Source of the DNA: Synanceia verrucosa
Lineage: Eukaryota; Chordata; Actinopteri; Perciformes; Synanceiidae
DNA length: 64,000 bases
Assembly (NCBI GenBank): GCA_029721515.1
Contig: CM056553.1
Span: 2,679,001 to 2,743,000 of the forward strand
Direction: 5' to 3'
Part shown: positions 35,326-45,965 of the stretch, piece after piece
How positions within the stretch are numbered: the stretch's first letter is position 1
How the letters are laid out: every line of letters begins with the position of its first letter
The notes under the pieces: model-generated
Databases searched by the model: none
What the model saw: only the letters and a program-made list of their open reading frames with translations
Told to the model about the DNA's origin: nothing
Translations under genes and position numbers: made by a program

Positions 35326-36466
35326 CAACAGTAAACTGGCTTACAGTCTGATGAGCTCATCTCTTGTACAGAAAGAAAGTTCATTTCATCAAAACGAACA
35401 GTTTGGGTGTTAATCTCAGATGGCGTTCCCTGCAGAAAAAACGTTTTTCTTCAGTTCAAACTTTGCCCTCATTCATCTCCCAGCTGACAGAGGAGTATTT
35501 ATCAAGCCGCAGTAACAGTCAGTAATGCTGTCACCCTCAGCAAACACAGATTCCAGTCAAACAGAAAGTACTATATCAAAGTGACACATTCGGTTATAAA
35601 TAAGAAAATATGACCTTTGTTCTCATGAAATAAGTTTTTAAGAAAAGTTCCTGTAACAAGAAGCCTGTGAATCAGGAGCTGATGTGTCCAGTTACAACAT
35701 GACGAGCATTCATATGTCAAAGGACCTGATGAAAAAACAGTCACAGTACTGTGTGTATATATATTTATTTACACTATATATTCATAGCTAAAGGCACTGC
35801 ATGGTTACATAAGGCTGTTCAGTAAACAGTGTTTCTTTACCTTTACTCATTCATGGCTTTGGAAACATGGACAAACAACTTTGACTTGACAAACTGTGCA
35901 AAAATAATACAATATAGTATTTAATTTTGGAGTATGACCTTTCAAACCATTACTTTTAAAGCCACAAACTAAACAGAGTCCCCTTATAACAATATTTATA
36001 TTTCATTTTTGTGTTATTGCATGTAACAAACCTGATCTGCCCTGAGGAATCACAGTCAGAATTTCAATTTTTTTTTTTCAGGACTGCAACCCTTAACCTA
36101 ACCCTAACCTGGACACTCCATGAATATACCTATACATAATTTAAGTCAAATATAGTCCTAGCTGTGAGATAAAAAATGAAAGGGGACAGGACACTGATAA
36201 ATAGTGACACATGATTGTCAGAAATGTACTGTGTCATACAGTATATTTAGAAAATAATCAGCTACTTAGCATGTGAGAATAAATATCCCTGAACGAGCTG
36301 AAACTGTTAAATAAAGACCTGTAACGTAGGATACAGTAGAGATATTTTAGTACAGTGCTGTAGCATTATAAGGCACATGGTGTGGGTAACAAAAGGATGT
36401 TTCTTTGTATTTTTTTAAGATGCACGGCAGCATGTCCATCCATATATGGATACAGTTGTCAGCATT
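35320..36466 (-). other. slc26a2: Probable 3' UTR of slc26a2
   Basis: The sequence follows the slc26a2 stop on the minus strand. Possible polyadenylation signals (AATAAA on the minus strand) occur at 35764-35769 and 35320-35325. It includes a short telomere-like run (CCCTTAACCTAACCCTAACC on the plus strand near 36090). Mammalian SLC26A2 also has a long 3' UTR. The exact end is unknown. Confidence 0.4.
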
Positions 36467-37265
36467 TTAGCATTTGGCATCACAGTCTCCGTTGGAGGCT
36501 GACAGGCTTTGGCCGTAGTGGACGGCGTCTGCGATGGTGAAGAATACAAGTTTGTCCTCTCCTCGGTAGTACCCCCCTCTTTCCAGCGAGTCCAGTACTG
36601 AAGTGCTACATTGGGCCAGGATAATCTGGATCCCCAGCTCTGCGTAGTCTTTGCGGACCTCTTTCAGAGCATTCACTCCAGCAGTGTCTAGAAACAAGAT
36701 GGCGCTGCAGTCCATCACCACGCTGTGTAAACCTGAGCTACCAGAGGGTTTCTTGTTGAGCTTCAAGGTGACACCAGCGTCACCCTCCGTGTCCTCCGAC
36801 TTCACATTTGGACCTCCTGCAACCTTTTCTTGTTCTTTGCTCTTCGTCTTCTTGAACTTCACAAGTCGGGACAGCTCCTTCACTGGGTCCAGCCCTACGC
36901 AATTGTTGAGAGATTTTTTGAACAGGCTCTGGTTAGCGTAATAGATTGGAGCTTCGTATCTAAAAACGGCCACCCCGGGATGCCTCCGAAGGCCGCGGTA
37001 AGACGCCAGGCCCTCGTAATGCTCCCTGCTCGTAGCCCGGCCAAGCTCTAGTACCTGCGCTCGCTGCGTTCGGCCCAGGACGCAGAAAGCCGACGCCAAA
37101 ACCCCGATGAGCAGACCCAGCTCTGTGTTGATCAGCGCAGAGGTTGCCATGGTGATCAGCCAGATGGAGGCATCGATGCGGTTGACCCGCCACATCCGGG
37201 GGACGTCTGCGAACTTTCGCAAAGCTCCGTGAAGGTTGACCAAGATGATGACGGCTAGTACGCAT
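36467..37265 (-). CDS. slc26a2: slc26a2 coding exon 4 (last transmembrane part and STAS domain)
   Basis: Acceptor CTCCCGCGCAG at 37267-37266. The first base completes the split lysine codon (AA|A), then CVLAVIILVNLHGALRKF. It includes a lysine-rich variable loop (FKKTKSKEQEK, about residues 584-594) between STAS strands and ends DAKC before TAA at 36469-36467. The human protein has the same order: SVLGVITIVNL, then LRKF, then STAS. Confidence 0.95.
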
Positions 37266-40200
37266 CTGCGCGGGAGAAGGAAGCAGGAAAGAGTAAAAGT
37301 TAGCACTGAGAGGCCTCACTTCATGTTTTTAATACTCAGAACTGAAGCATTGGACTTCTGTTCGCTAAACATAAATGTGGTAAATAGGGCTGGGTATTGT
37401 TCAACTTTTTTTATATCATGCCAATTTCAGTAGCTTTGTTTTGATACCGTTCCAAAATGAAACTTTTTTGATACCTCAACAAGTTATTTTCAGTGTAGTT
37501 TGGGCTTTCTCATGGTAAACATACGAGACAATGGTCTGATGATGATCAACAGGCTGCTACCAGTTCCTCTTCAGGACCCTGGGGAGTGAGCGTTTGCCTT
37601 ATGGTGTGATCATCTTAACCTCATAGTTTAGTGCTCCCAGCTCTTCCAGTCTTACAGACGTACAACAAAACATGTAGCTACTGTTTACGTCAGCAGCAGA
37701 TAGCATGAATTCTATGTCGGGTTGGTGAGATTCACTGAGGGTTCTGATTTAAATTCTGATTTGGAGCTTGGAAATTTCATTTCTGTACACCCTGAATGCA
37801 CCATGAGGCTAAACACCAGGCTCCCCATGCTCTGCTAAATGCTCTGTTTTACCGGCGATGTTTGTCCCTAGAGACATCTGACAGCATGGTTCACAGACAC
37901 TTCAGTATCAGATTTGGACACCGAAAGATGATTCATTTTTTGATACCAGATAGGATCAGAGCTTTTCAGTTGGTGCTAGAAAAGTATCAAAGTTCGGTAC
38001 CCAGCCCTGGTTGTAAAGCAGAAACAGAGAGAGGCAGTGGATGAAGAAAAAGCTCTAAAAATAGAAAGAGGGATAAGAAATGATGATAAACCATAATGTG
38101 GCGCAGCAGAGGTGTGACATCATTAATGGAGGCATTCCATATGATCAGCGAAGCGGCGAGTGTTTGTGTTGGGCGTGTTCGTTAATATGCACCAAGCTCC
38201 TGTTTACCTCTGTAGTTGGTAATGAACTCTCTTTTCTGCTCCTCATATCATAATGTGTTTTATAAATCTGTGTCTGCACTAAAACATTGTTGCCTAAAGC
38301 TATCTGAGCAGCATCAGCATCAACCCTGAACTCTCTGTCTGTCCAGATCTACCCTTGAAACGTTCATGGTAAACAAGATAAGAGCAGCCGGCACATGTTC
38401 AAGCTGTCAGAGAGGAAAAACCCTGAAATGAGCACCAGACTGTGGATGGTAGTATGCAGCTGGTGATGCAGCGTCTAATAATGATGATTCTCCTGGAGAG
38501 ATTTTACAGATTAGAGAGAAATACTGACTCTCACAGAACAGCCTGAAATTATTGCATGAGTCAAGCAGGTGCAACTGCCCTGACCAGCTTTCACAGGAGG
38601 AAGTGCTAATTTTAGGAAAGGGTTTCAGCCTCGACGTCTCAGACATTTTGGCTTTTACTCAGTTCTCTTTTCTTAGTAATAAACAGCTGATTCGTCTTGT
38701 TCTGTCACTCCCATCCTGTGGTCTCTTTTTGATATGCGTTCCACAGCTGATTTTGGTTTATGGTTCTGTTGCTGCAGGTTGTCACCCATTAATCATAAAA
38801 AAGTCACTTACTTTTGAAGGGAATAGAAGAGTGGTGCGATAAGCAGCAGCACCAGCAGCAGGACCAGGGCGGTGATCAGCCCAGATATCTGAGTCTGGCA
38901 CCCCGTCGACTCCTTCACCAGGGTCTTGGTCAGCGCGGCGCTGGTGGTGAAGCAGTGGAAGAACGACGGCAGGATGTTGCAGAAGCCGATGGCGTACATC
39001 TCCTGGTTGGCGTCCACCTTGTAGCCGTGCTTCTTGGCAAACATCTCGGACAGTGAGATGGTGATGGCGAACCCCACGATGGCGATGGAAAAGGCGTCGA
39101 CGGCTACGTTGGGAATCAGAGACCACATCGGTGGCTGTGGAGGCAGGAAGCCCGTGGGGATGTCGCCAGCTATGCTTGAGCCATAGTCGGCGTTAAAGTG
39201 CCCGAAGTAAGAAGCCAGCGTTGCAATTAACACCACAAAGAGCTCAAAGGGAATAGGAGCCTGGATAAGGAAAAAGGAGAAACATCACAGTTAACTTTTA
39301 TTGGAGGATTGTGGGAGTAGGCCAAGTTGTCTTTCATTCTTGCTGAACCAGTTCCCCTCAAACTTCACCATACTTATGTAGTTGTGAGCCGAAAACAAAG
39401 GGAAGCAGAGAAGTGTTTACCTTCAGCTTGTCTTTGTAGCGATCGTTGAGCCTCTTAGTGGGAACCAGTATCAGCAAACACACCAAACTGGTCACCAGGT
39501 CACAGATGTTGGTGTGTGCCAGGTTGGCGAACAGGCTGTACCAGGTCTTGAACAGAGTGAACCAGCCCTGAGGCCTGGGGATCTTAAGGCCCAGAAGGTA
39601 CTTGATTTGGGAAGTGAGGACGGTCAGGGAGGCTCCTGTAGCAAAGCCACTCAGCAGAGAGTCGGAGAGGTAGACCGAGACGAAGCCGATCTGGAAAATG
39701 CCCATCAGCACCTGAGAGAGATGAACAAACCTCAACGAACATGCAAAGAAATATTTGCAAAAAGACAAGAGCATCTGTTTCACCCAGCAAGTGCTCATGT
39801 TTGCTCACTTACCTGGTAAACTCCAGCCGTAAAGGTCACTGTAGTTGCCACTTTGATTGCATAGCAGCTTCTGTCACACTCCAGCTCAACGCTGCCATTC
39901 CCCAAACCAGCCAGCAGGACGGCGCTACTGTTACCACTGAAGCTTTCTGTGTTGTATCCTGCAAGTGCTAACTCCCTATCCACAACAGTACCCACGAGCA
40001 GGCAGAGGACGCCGAAAATCCCCACTGAGATGTGTCTAGAAGTGCCTAAGAGTGCATAGATGATGGAGGCGAAGAAAGAAGTGTAGAGGCCATATATGGG
40101 GTCCTGACTGGCCAGCAGGGAGTAAGCTATGGACTGGGGGACCAGCAGGACTCCAACAATCAGTCCGGACATGGCGTCACCCAGCAGCCATTCCCTGAGC

Positions 40201-40412
40201 TGGTAGCGTGGCAGCCACTTCAGAATGGGGACGAAGCCCAGGATTTTGGATTTAGCTTTTTGTGGCGTGCACAGGCAGTGTTTCTTCAGACAGCGTGACA
40301 CGGTAGATTTCCAGCTTTGGTCCGTTTTTTCCTCCAGTCTCTCCAGGATGAGATGCTGGTGCCTCTCAGCTCCATCCTCTGCCGTGGAGCTGCAGTCATC
40401 TCCGTAAGTCAT
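36467..40412 (-). CDS. slc26a2: Sulfate/anion exchanger SLC26A2 (complete, 4 coding exons)
   Basis: SLC26A2 is a plasma-membrane sulfate/chloride exchanger that supplies sulfate for proteoglycan sulfation in cartilage. Joined exons 40412-39813, 39711-39421, 39260-38812 and 37265-36467 (2139 bases) give 712 residues; human has 739. The ATG at 40412-40410 follows a 9-base UTR after an acceptor at 40422. Residues 105-126 match the SLC26 signature (PIYGLYTSFFASIIYALLGTSR, split here as PIYGLYTSFF and ASIIYALLGTSR). N-glycosylation sites at 161 and 172 lie in the expected outer loop. The membrane domain continues through MFAKKHGY and LVKESTGC, and a STAS domain spans about 545-701 with DCSAILFLDTAG at 632-643. 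The N-terminal LILERLEEKTD and C-x-C-TPQKAK segments match SLC26A2 better than SLC26A1, and linkage to pde6a agrees. No disruption was seen. Confidence 0.96.
37385..38009. mobile_element. hAT-like MITE in the last slc26a2 intron
   Basis: Inverted ends TAGGGCTGGGTATTG (left) and CAGGGCTGGGTACCG (right, reading inward), with flanks GTGGTAAA (37377-37384) and GTTGTAAA (38010-38017) matching at 7 of 8 bases. Subterminal TTTTGATACC motifs are present on both sides. It is 625 bp with no transposase. It makes up 40 percent of the 1546-bp intron. Confidence 0.8.
38812..39260 (-). CDS. slc26a2: slc26a2 coding exon 3
   Basis: Acceptor TTATCCAG at 39262-39261, donor AAAA|GTAAGT at 38811. It encodes APIPFELFVVLIATLASYFG, the SSIAG and PTGF loop, SLSEMFAKKHGY, FFHCFTTSAAL, LVKESTGCQTQ and IAPLFYSLQ. 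It ends in a split codon (phase 2). The human coding sequence is continuous at both ends of this exon, so both introns are additional relative to mammals. Confidence 0.94.
39421..39711 (-). CDS. slc26a2: slc26a2 coding exon 2
   Basis: Acceptor CTCTCTCAG at 39713-39712, donor CTGAAG|GTAAAC. It encodes VLMGIFQIGFVSVYLSDSLL through KRLNDRYKDKLK (97 residues, phase 0 at both ends). The 5' boundary, directly after GVYQ, is the same position as the single coding intron of human SLC26A2. Confidence 0.94.
39813..40412 (-). CDS. slc26a2: slc26a2 coding exon 1
   Basis: It encodes residues 1-200: cytosolic N-terminus, first transmembrane segments (GDAMSGLIVGVLLVPQSIAY), the SLC26 signature, an outer loop with NSS and NGS glycosylation sites, and GVYQ at the donor (CAG|GTAAGTG). 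The start is chosen because it opens the frame just after a splice acceptor, and the next codons match the family N-terminus. Confidence 0.94.
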
Positions 40413-41345
40413 GATGGAGCCCTGAGAGATGAGATGAGAGCATTAAAGATGATCTATATTAATGTATATTTTATTTAGATCTGGACTTCACAACAGTAGG
40501 AACCATGGGTGTAATTAACTGTCAGGTCAGAGGTCAAAAAACACTTCCTCTTGTTAATGTTGCATCATAATACAGATAAAACACTTCCCCATACTCATAA
40601 TTAATCTAACAGTTTTAGTGACCGACAAGAAAATGTGCCAAACAGGATAAAGTTATTAATAATTCATAGTGTAGTGTAGTCATGAGTTACTGTAGCCACT
40701 GGGTCTGTATTTAAGCTTAATTTACCATCTTTTGCATTTGAATTCATCTGATTTAATGACGTTTCCCATCGTTATAGGGAACAGTAGGCAGTGAGGTCAT
40801 ATTTGGGCCTCAAAAATGTAAAAGTTTTGGATAAAAGTGGTTTTAAAAGTCAGTTTAAAAAGCCATGCCTCATTAACTTCAATTAAAACAGCATTTAAGT
40901 TGATTTAAGGTCGACTTAAACCGAGCAAATGTTCCAAAAACGAGCAGCCCTGATGATGTAAGGTAACCGGTAGTGGATAAAAAGTGTTTTTTCCCCTAAA
41001 AACTTTCTCAACTTTATACCGTTAATCGGATTAAAGTGCAGTCACTTGTTTAGTTTCCAGGCAGAAGTTATGTGTTGGTGTCTTAATGAGATTATTGGTC
41101 ATGACTTCAGACGGTTTAAGTGCTGACCGTTAGAAACGTTCGCAGTGTCGCTCCATTTGTTCACCGGGGCAGCTTCACGGTTTGAATTACGATTTCTGTT
41201 TTAGTCCGAGTAGCTGAGCCGTGAATGGACTCCATTGTAAACAAGTTGTCAACGTGGACTTAGTTCAAAACTACAACTACAGTCAAAGAAAACTCCGCTT
41301 TAACATGAAACTACAGAGAGCATCAACTAGTGTGAAGTAACTGAC

Positions 41346-41520
41346 CTGAGCTCCGATCAGCCGCCGTTTACAGAGTCACCGTTTAGCCTCTGATCAGATC
41401 GTGGATCAGCGGAATTTTATTCCGCCTCAAATTCATTTTACGCCGTGGCTGCGTGCGTAATGACGACACAGGCAACGTCTAGCGTCACGTTTGACGTCCT
41501 GCTGACACCAAGGTTGTCTA
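41346..41520 (-). promoter_or_regulatory. slc26a2: Probable slc26a2 noncoding first exon and promoter
   Basis: A good minus-strand donor, GAGCTCAG|GTCAGTTAC, ends at 41346. It pairs with the acceptor at 40422 across a 924-base intron that holds no recognised element. Upstream of it on the minus strand are a TATA-like GAATAAAATT and CRE-like GGACGTCA and GTGACG motifs, in GC-richer sequence. A noncoding first exon is also found in human SLC26A2. The start site is not determined. Confidence 0.45.
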
Positions 41521-41529
41521 TGTTCGAAG

Positions 41530-43934
41530 ATGCGTCACTCTGTAGCGAAATACAACCACAGTGAAGGAAAATGGTGATGCACAACTAATGGAAATGTGTT
41601 TGACTTTGTGTGATGATTACTATTAATAATAATGATAATGATAAGCTTTATTACAGACACATGTCCGTATAATACACAACATGAACAGTATAAATAGTAT
41701 ATTAAAAAAAAGCAGTTGACACACATCACAGCTTTTTCCTTTACCAAGACTTGGCTGAATGAAAACCTAAAATGCTAAATTCCTATAAACCAACCAAACA
41801 CTTGGAAAACAATAAATGAAAAGTGTAAATGTGTGAAATACAGTGAGGTTTTAACTTGTAGTTTATCATTAGAGATGTGTCTTACCACTAGTGACCTCCT
41901 ATGCTCCTGCTGGTGCAGGGGTGTGCAGCTTAGTGAGCGCTCTTTGTGCTGTGCAGCTCTCTGAGCTGAACCTCACTCTGTTATTGACACCATACAGGTC
42001 AAACCAGCTGTGTTTGGGTGTCTGGTGTCACCAGAGCTGTTACTCCTGTTCCTGCTGTTTGTTATTCTCTGTCTCATATTGCTCAGAGAAAGTGTGAGGG
42101 TCACTTGTGTTTGCAGGTCATCGCCACAGTGGGATATACTTTATTTAATATGAGCTAGGATAAATAAACATGTCATAATATGATATGACATAAGCAAGGC
42201 TACTGAACGCTGTGTAATGGATGACTCAGGGACTGTGTGCTGACTACTGATGGCATGTTCTGAGTTGCTTTGAACTGCATGCTTAATTTTTATTGCAAAT
42301 TTGCACATTTGCAAATGGTGTTGGTGACGTTTTTGTGCACTTTCCTCCGAAGTGGTTCAGATAATTAATAAAGCCAAAAATAGGACAATGTGCTACCAGA
42401 TGATGTTATGAATTATTGAGAAATAGTGAGTGAAAGTGAAAATTATAAACATTTAGTTCATTAGTAACCAGCATGGGGCGACTCCTGGTTGCAAAAAGAA
42501 GTCTGACTGACTTTATTCCCTCAGTAAATATTATAAACATGAGTTTATGGCCTTTTCAATACAGTAAATAATGTCCCATTTCGAGTCAAATAGACTATAA
42601 AGCAGGGGATGCTTTAGGGCACAGCTACCTGCTGATTGTAAGCCAGTTGTCTCACATTAATCTTTTTATCGCACTGTATGCTTGTTTAGGTGTAACTGAA
42701 TGTATACTTAGAAGTGTAGAAGTGGAAATTGGAAAAAAGGTGGCTTCATGCCACAAGCGACCATAAGTTCCTGCAGTGAGACGCAGAAAGAAATCCCAGG
42801 TTGTGTCATTAAACATGGCAGGGTATAGTAATCCTGGTGTTATAATTGGATGCAGGCTTATGTCCACACATGACCATTTAAAACCATCCGGGTAATCCCC
42901 TGTCTTTTCTCAGACACTTGCAGATTTGGTTAGCAGGACAGAGGGATTATACACTGTGCTGGAGACGATACAAGGACCTTAACAGGTAGGACTGTTAACG
43001 CCTGTTATTATTACTGAGACTTTAGTGATTCAAATCTATCTGACAGAGAGCAACAGCAGCATGGAGTCACCAGGAAATACAACATAAACCCAGACTTATG
43101 CTGCTAAATTAATGTCTTTATCTTCATGACCTTTCATTCAAAATATTCACTAAAATCAAACCTTAATTGAAAATAATGTTGATTTTTTTGTGTTAAAATA
43201 ATTGTATTTTGCGTGGCCTCTCCTGTAATGCTTAATGAGGTTGGTGAACACGTGGCCCAGGATCTGAGACAAGGATCTCTTCAGATTAGTGGATCTAGTT
43301 CGCTGAACTGTGCTTGTTGTGGTGAAGCCGTTTTTGTGTTGATTTAGTGTTTTTTTTTTGGGTCATTGGACCATTTTGAGCATCCTGGAAGTGACCACCG
43401 GACATCATATGGTCACCACCTGACCATATGATGTGACCCACCGGGCTGGAGAAGATGACTTTCAGACATCCTGTGCTGTTTGTGTCTGATGGGAGTTTTA
43501 GAGACTTTCTGAAGGTTGACTAACCAGTCCATCCTGCTCCCTCTGGTCCTCCTCTTGTCACTTTAAGCATCTCAGTTATTTCCCTCAGGGTTGGAAATTC
43601 AGTTTTTGTATTTTCAATTCATTTTAGATATTTTTTGTTATTTTCTGATTGTGTAGCTCTTCTTGTCACTGTGCTAGTCCTAATTAGGTCCGTGTCACCT
43701 CATATTTTTGCCCCAGTGAAACAGGAAGTCTTGGTTTTTCTTTAAGAGTTCCTACTCAAACTGGTGAACTAAAAATATAAAATATGACTGGAAATACCTG
43801 TTCCACAACTGTATGTTACATGCTGTCATTTCGCAACACTGCACTATAAAACCAGAACTGCCAGATTTTTTGTCATAAATTTCTATTTTTTGCCTCTTTT
43901 TTTCACCATGATTTCCACCTTGCATTCCTCTCAT
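41530..43934. other. Intergenic sequence between slc26a2 and pde6a
   Basis: Part of the interval separating the two divergent genes. It has a LINE-tail-like AAGCTTTATTACAGACACATG near 41643 and a perfect inverted repeat at 43402-43434. No gene is supported. Confidence 0.4.
43402..43434. repeat. Perfect 14-bp inverted repeat with 5-base loop
   Basis: ACATCATATGGTCA (43402-43415), CCACC, TGACCATATGATGT (43421-43434). The arms are exact reverse complements. It is not a T-run terminator and lies about 2.2 kb upstream of pde6a. Confidence 0.9.
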
Positions 43935-44960
43935 GTATGTATTTCAGTATTTTATTATATATTTTGGTATATTTTTTACTATGTATTTGGTATATTTTTT
44001 TAGTATCTATTGAGTATATATTTGTTCTATTTTAGTATATATTTAGTTTTGTATGTACTTGGTATATTGTTAGTATATATTGTTATATTTGTTAGAATAT
44101 ATTGACTGTATTTTTAGTATATATTTGTTAGATTTTTAGCATATATTGGTATATTTTTTAGTATATATATTTTTAGTAGAGATGCACCGATCCAGTTTTT
44201 TCCTGATCCAATCCCGATACCTGGGCTGAGCGTATTGGTCGATACCCGATACCGATCAATACTACTGATGAATGAATGAACTGTATACCTGCATTAGGGC
44301 TGCTCCATTATGGAAAAAATCATTATCACCATTATTTTGGTCAATATTTACATCACCATTATCCAAAGGATTATTTTTGAGTTACACAATGCATTTCTTC
44401 ATCATTTCTCTGTGTCAAAAAACAACACTGCATATGGTGTTTGATATGAAATATAAACAGTAATATTAGTAACATCCTGTTTTTAAAGCTAGACGCAGAA
44501 ACAGAACTTTTTTATTATAGTTCTGAATTATTTGGAGGTTTCAGTGCTTCTCCTGATTAAAGTGAATATATAAAGACATAATAGACAGTAGTAAAAGACA
44601 GAAGCATTGCATAAACAGTCAGAGTTCAGTTTCAATAGTCAGTGCTTATAGCAGACACACCCCTCTTATGTAGTACTGTCCATAGTTGATTACGCTGCTC
44701 TGTTGACTTGATTTGATTCAACAATAGACACTCATCTTGTTAAGATGAACACTGTGTCCACAGTTTGGACACATTTTATGACAGAGGACAAGGAGTGATC
44801 GACGGGGTTGCGGTGATCAGTGGGGTATCCTGGTATCGGATCGGTGTATCTCTAGTTTTTAGTATATGTTTGGTATATTTTTAGTATATGTTTGGTATAT
44901 TTTTAGTATATATTTAGAATATTTTTGGTATGTTTTTTGATTTATATTTTGGTGTATCTC
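43935..44960. repeat. GTATATTTTTAGTATATATTT minisatellite split by a transposon
   Basis: About twenty degenerate units of 19-24 bp built from TTTTTAGTATATATTTGG(T) occupy 43935-44176 and 44855-44960. The hAT-like element at 44177-44854 interrupts the array. Confidence 0.75.
44177..44854 (-). mobile_element. Non-autonomous hAT-like transposon, copy 2
   Basis: Reverse-oriented, internally deleted relative of the element at 14917-16478. Ends are TAGAGATGCACCGATCCAG (left) and TAGAGATACACCGATCCGA (right, inward). The flanks ATTTTTAG (44169-44176) and GTTTTTAG (44855-44862) match at 7 of 8, although the host is itself a repeat. The interior shares hundreds of bases with copy 1 (for example GGGCTGCTCCATTATGGAAA, reverse complemented). 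It lacks the left ~650 bases including the nested Harbinger-like element. Confidence 0.8.
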
Positions 44961-45026
44961 TCTATACTTCAGTTAGATTTTAATCAAACAATTTTAGGGG
45001 CCAAATAACTGTAACACACATTTTGA

Positions 45027-45029
<3 letters not shown>

Positions 45030-45074
<45 letters not shown>

Positions 45075-45094
45075 GTGTATATATACACGTATAT

Positions 45095-45156
<62 letters not shown>

Positions 45157-45301
45157 ATATATACATGTATGTATATACATATATATATATATATATATAT
45201 ACACGTATATATACGTATATATATAGGTATATATATATATACGTATGTATATATACGTGTATATATACACGTATATATACATACATACGTATATATATAT
45301 A
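45030..45301. repeat. (TA)n microsatellite with ACGTGTATATATACACGT palindromes
   Basis: About 270 bases of TA units with CA/TG interruptions. The exact 18-base palindrome occurs at 45073-45090 and 45255-45272. It lies 340-600 bases upstream of the pde6a start codon. Artificial Ile-Tyr frames are open on both strands. Confidence 0.95.
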
Positions 45302-45554
45302 GATTGTGAATATTTATCTATACTTTTCCCACAATTATAACAAACAAAAAACAGTACCAAAGTAAGAAATACTGAGTATTTGGAGTCTCAGACATTTTTT
45401 CTCTTTATGTTTTGTTCATATTCACTTAGGGTAGCTATAAATTCTGCACTGTTAATAATGTGAAATATCCCCTAACTCTGTTTAGCATCTTCTTCTAGTT
45501 GTTTTTATTCCAAACAGCAGCAGACAAAGTTTAGTTGATGAAACTAGAATTTAC

Positions 45555-45560
45555 AGATTA
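45555..45560 (-). promoter_or_regulatory. pde6a: Candidate CRX/OTX site upstream of pde6a
   Basis: TAATCT on the minus strand, about 80 bases before the start codon, fits the CRX core TAATC(C/T) known to drive rod phosphodiesterase genes. A six-base match is weak evidence alone. Confidence 0.25.
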
Positions 45561-45636
45561 TTCAGATGACTAAAGCGGAGCTAAAAGAAGAGAATTATTG
45601 TGCACCGTTGCTCTTTGCTTCCTGTTGGCAGCAGCC

Positions 45637-45965
45637 ATGGTGGACGCAGCGGCAGCAGAGCAGTTCCTGGACGCCAACCCGCAGTTCGCCAAGCAGTACT
45701 ATGACATCAACTTCAGGCCCAAGGTCATCTCCGACCTGCTGGACAGCAACAGGAAGACGGAGGTGGACATCAGCCAGCTCCATGACCTGACCATGGTGGA
45801 GCAGAGCGAGGTCCTCTTCGACCTGGTCCGGGACATCCAGGACAACCTGCAGATGGAGAAGTCTGTCTTCAACCTCATGAGACACCTGAGCTTCATGCTG
45901 AAGGCCGACCGCATGAGCCTCTTCATGTACCGGCAGAGGAACGGCGTGGCCGAGCTGGCGACCAG
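45637..45965 (+). CDS. pde6a: pde6a exon 1
   Basis: Residues 1-109 plus two bases of a split Arg codon; donor ACCAG|GTGACT. It contains the N-terminal helix region and the start of GAF-A up to GVAELAT. Confidence 0.95.

Noticed and set aside
36467..40412. Identification as slc26a1
   Set aside because: The N-terminal segment, the intron after GVYQ and the LVKESTGC region match SLC26A2, and the pde6a neighbour fits the SLC26A2 locus.
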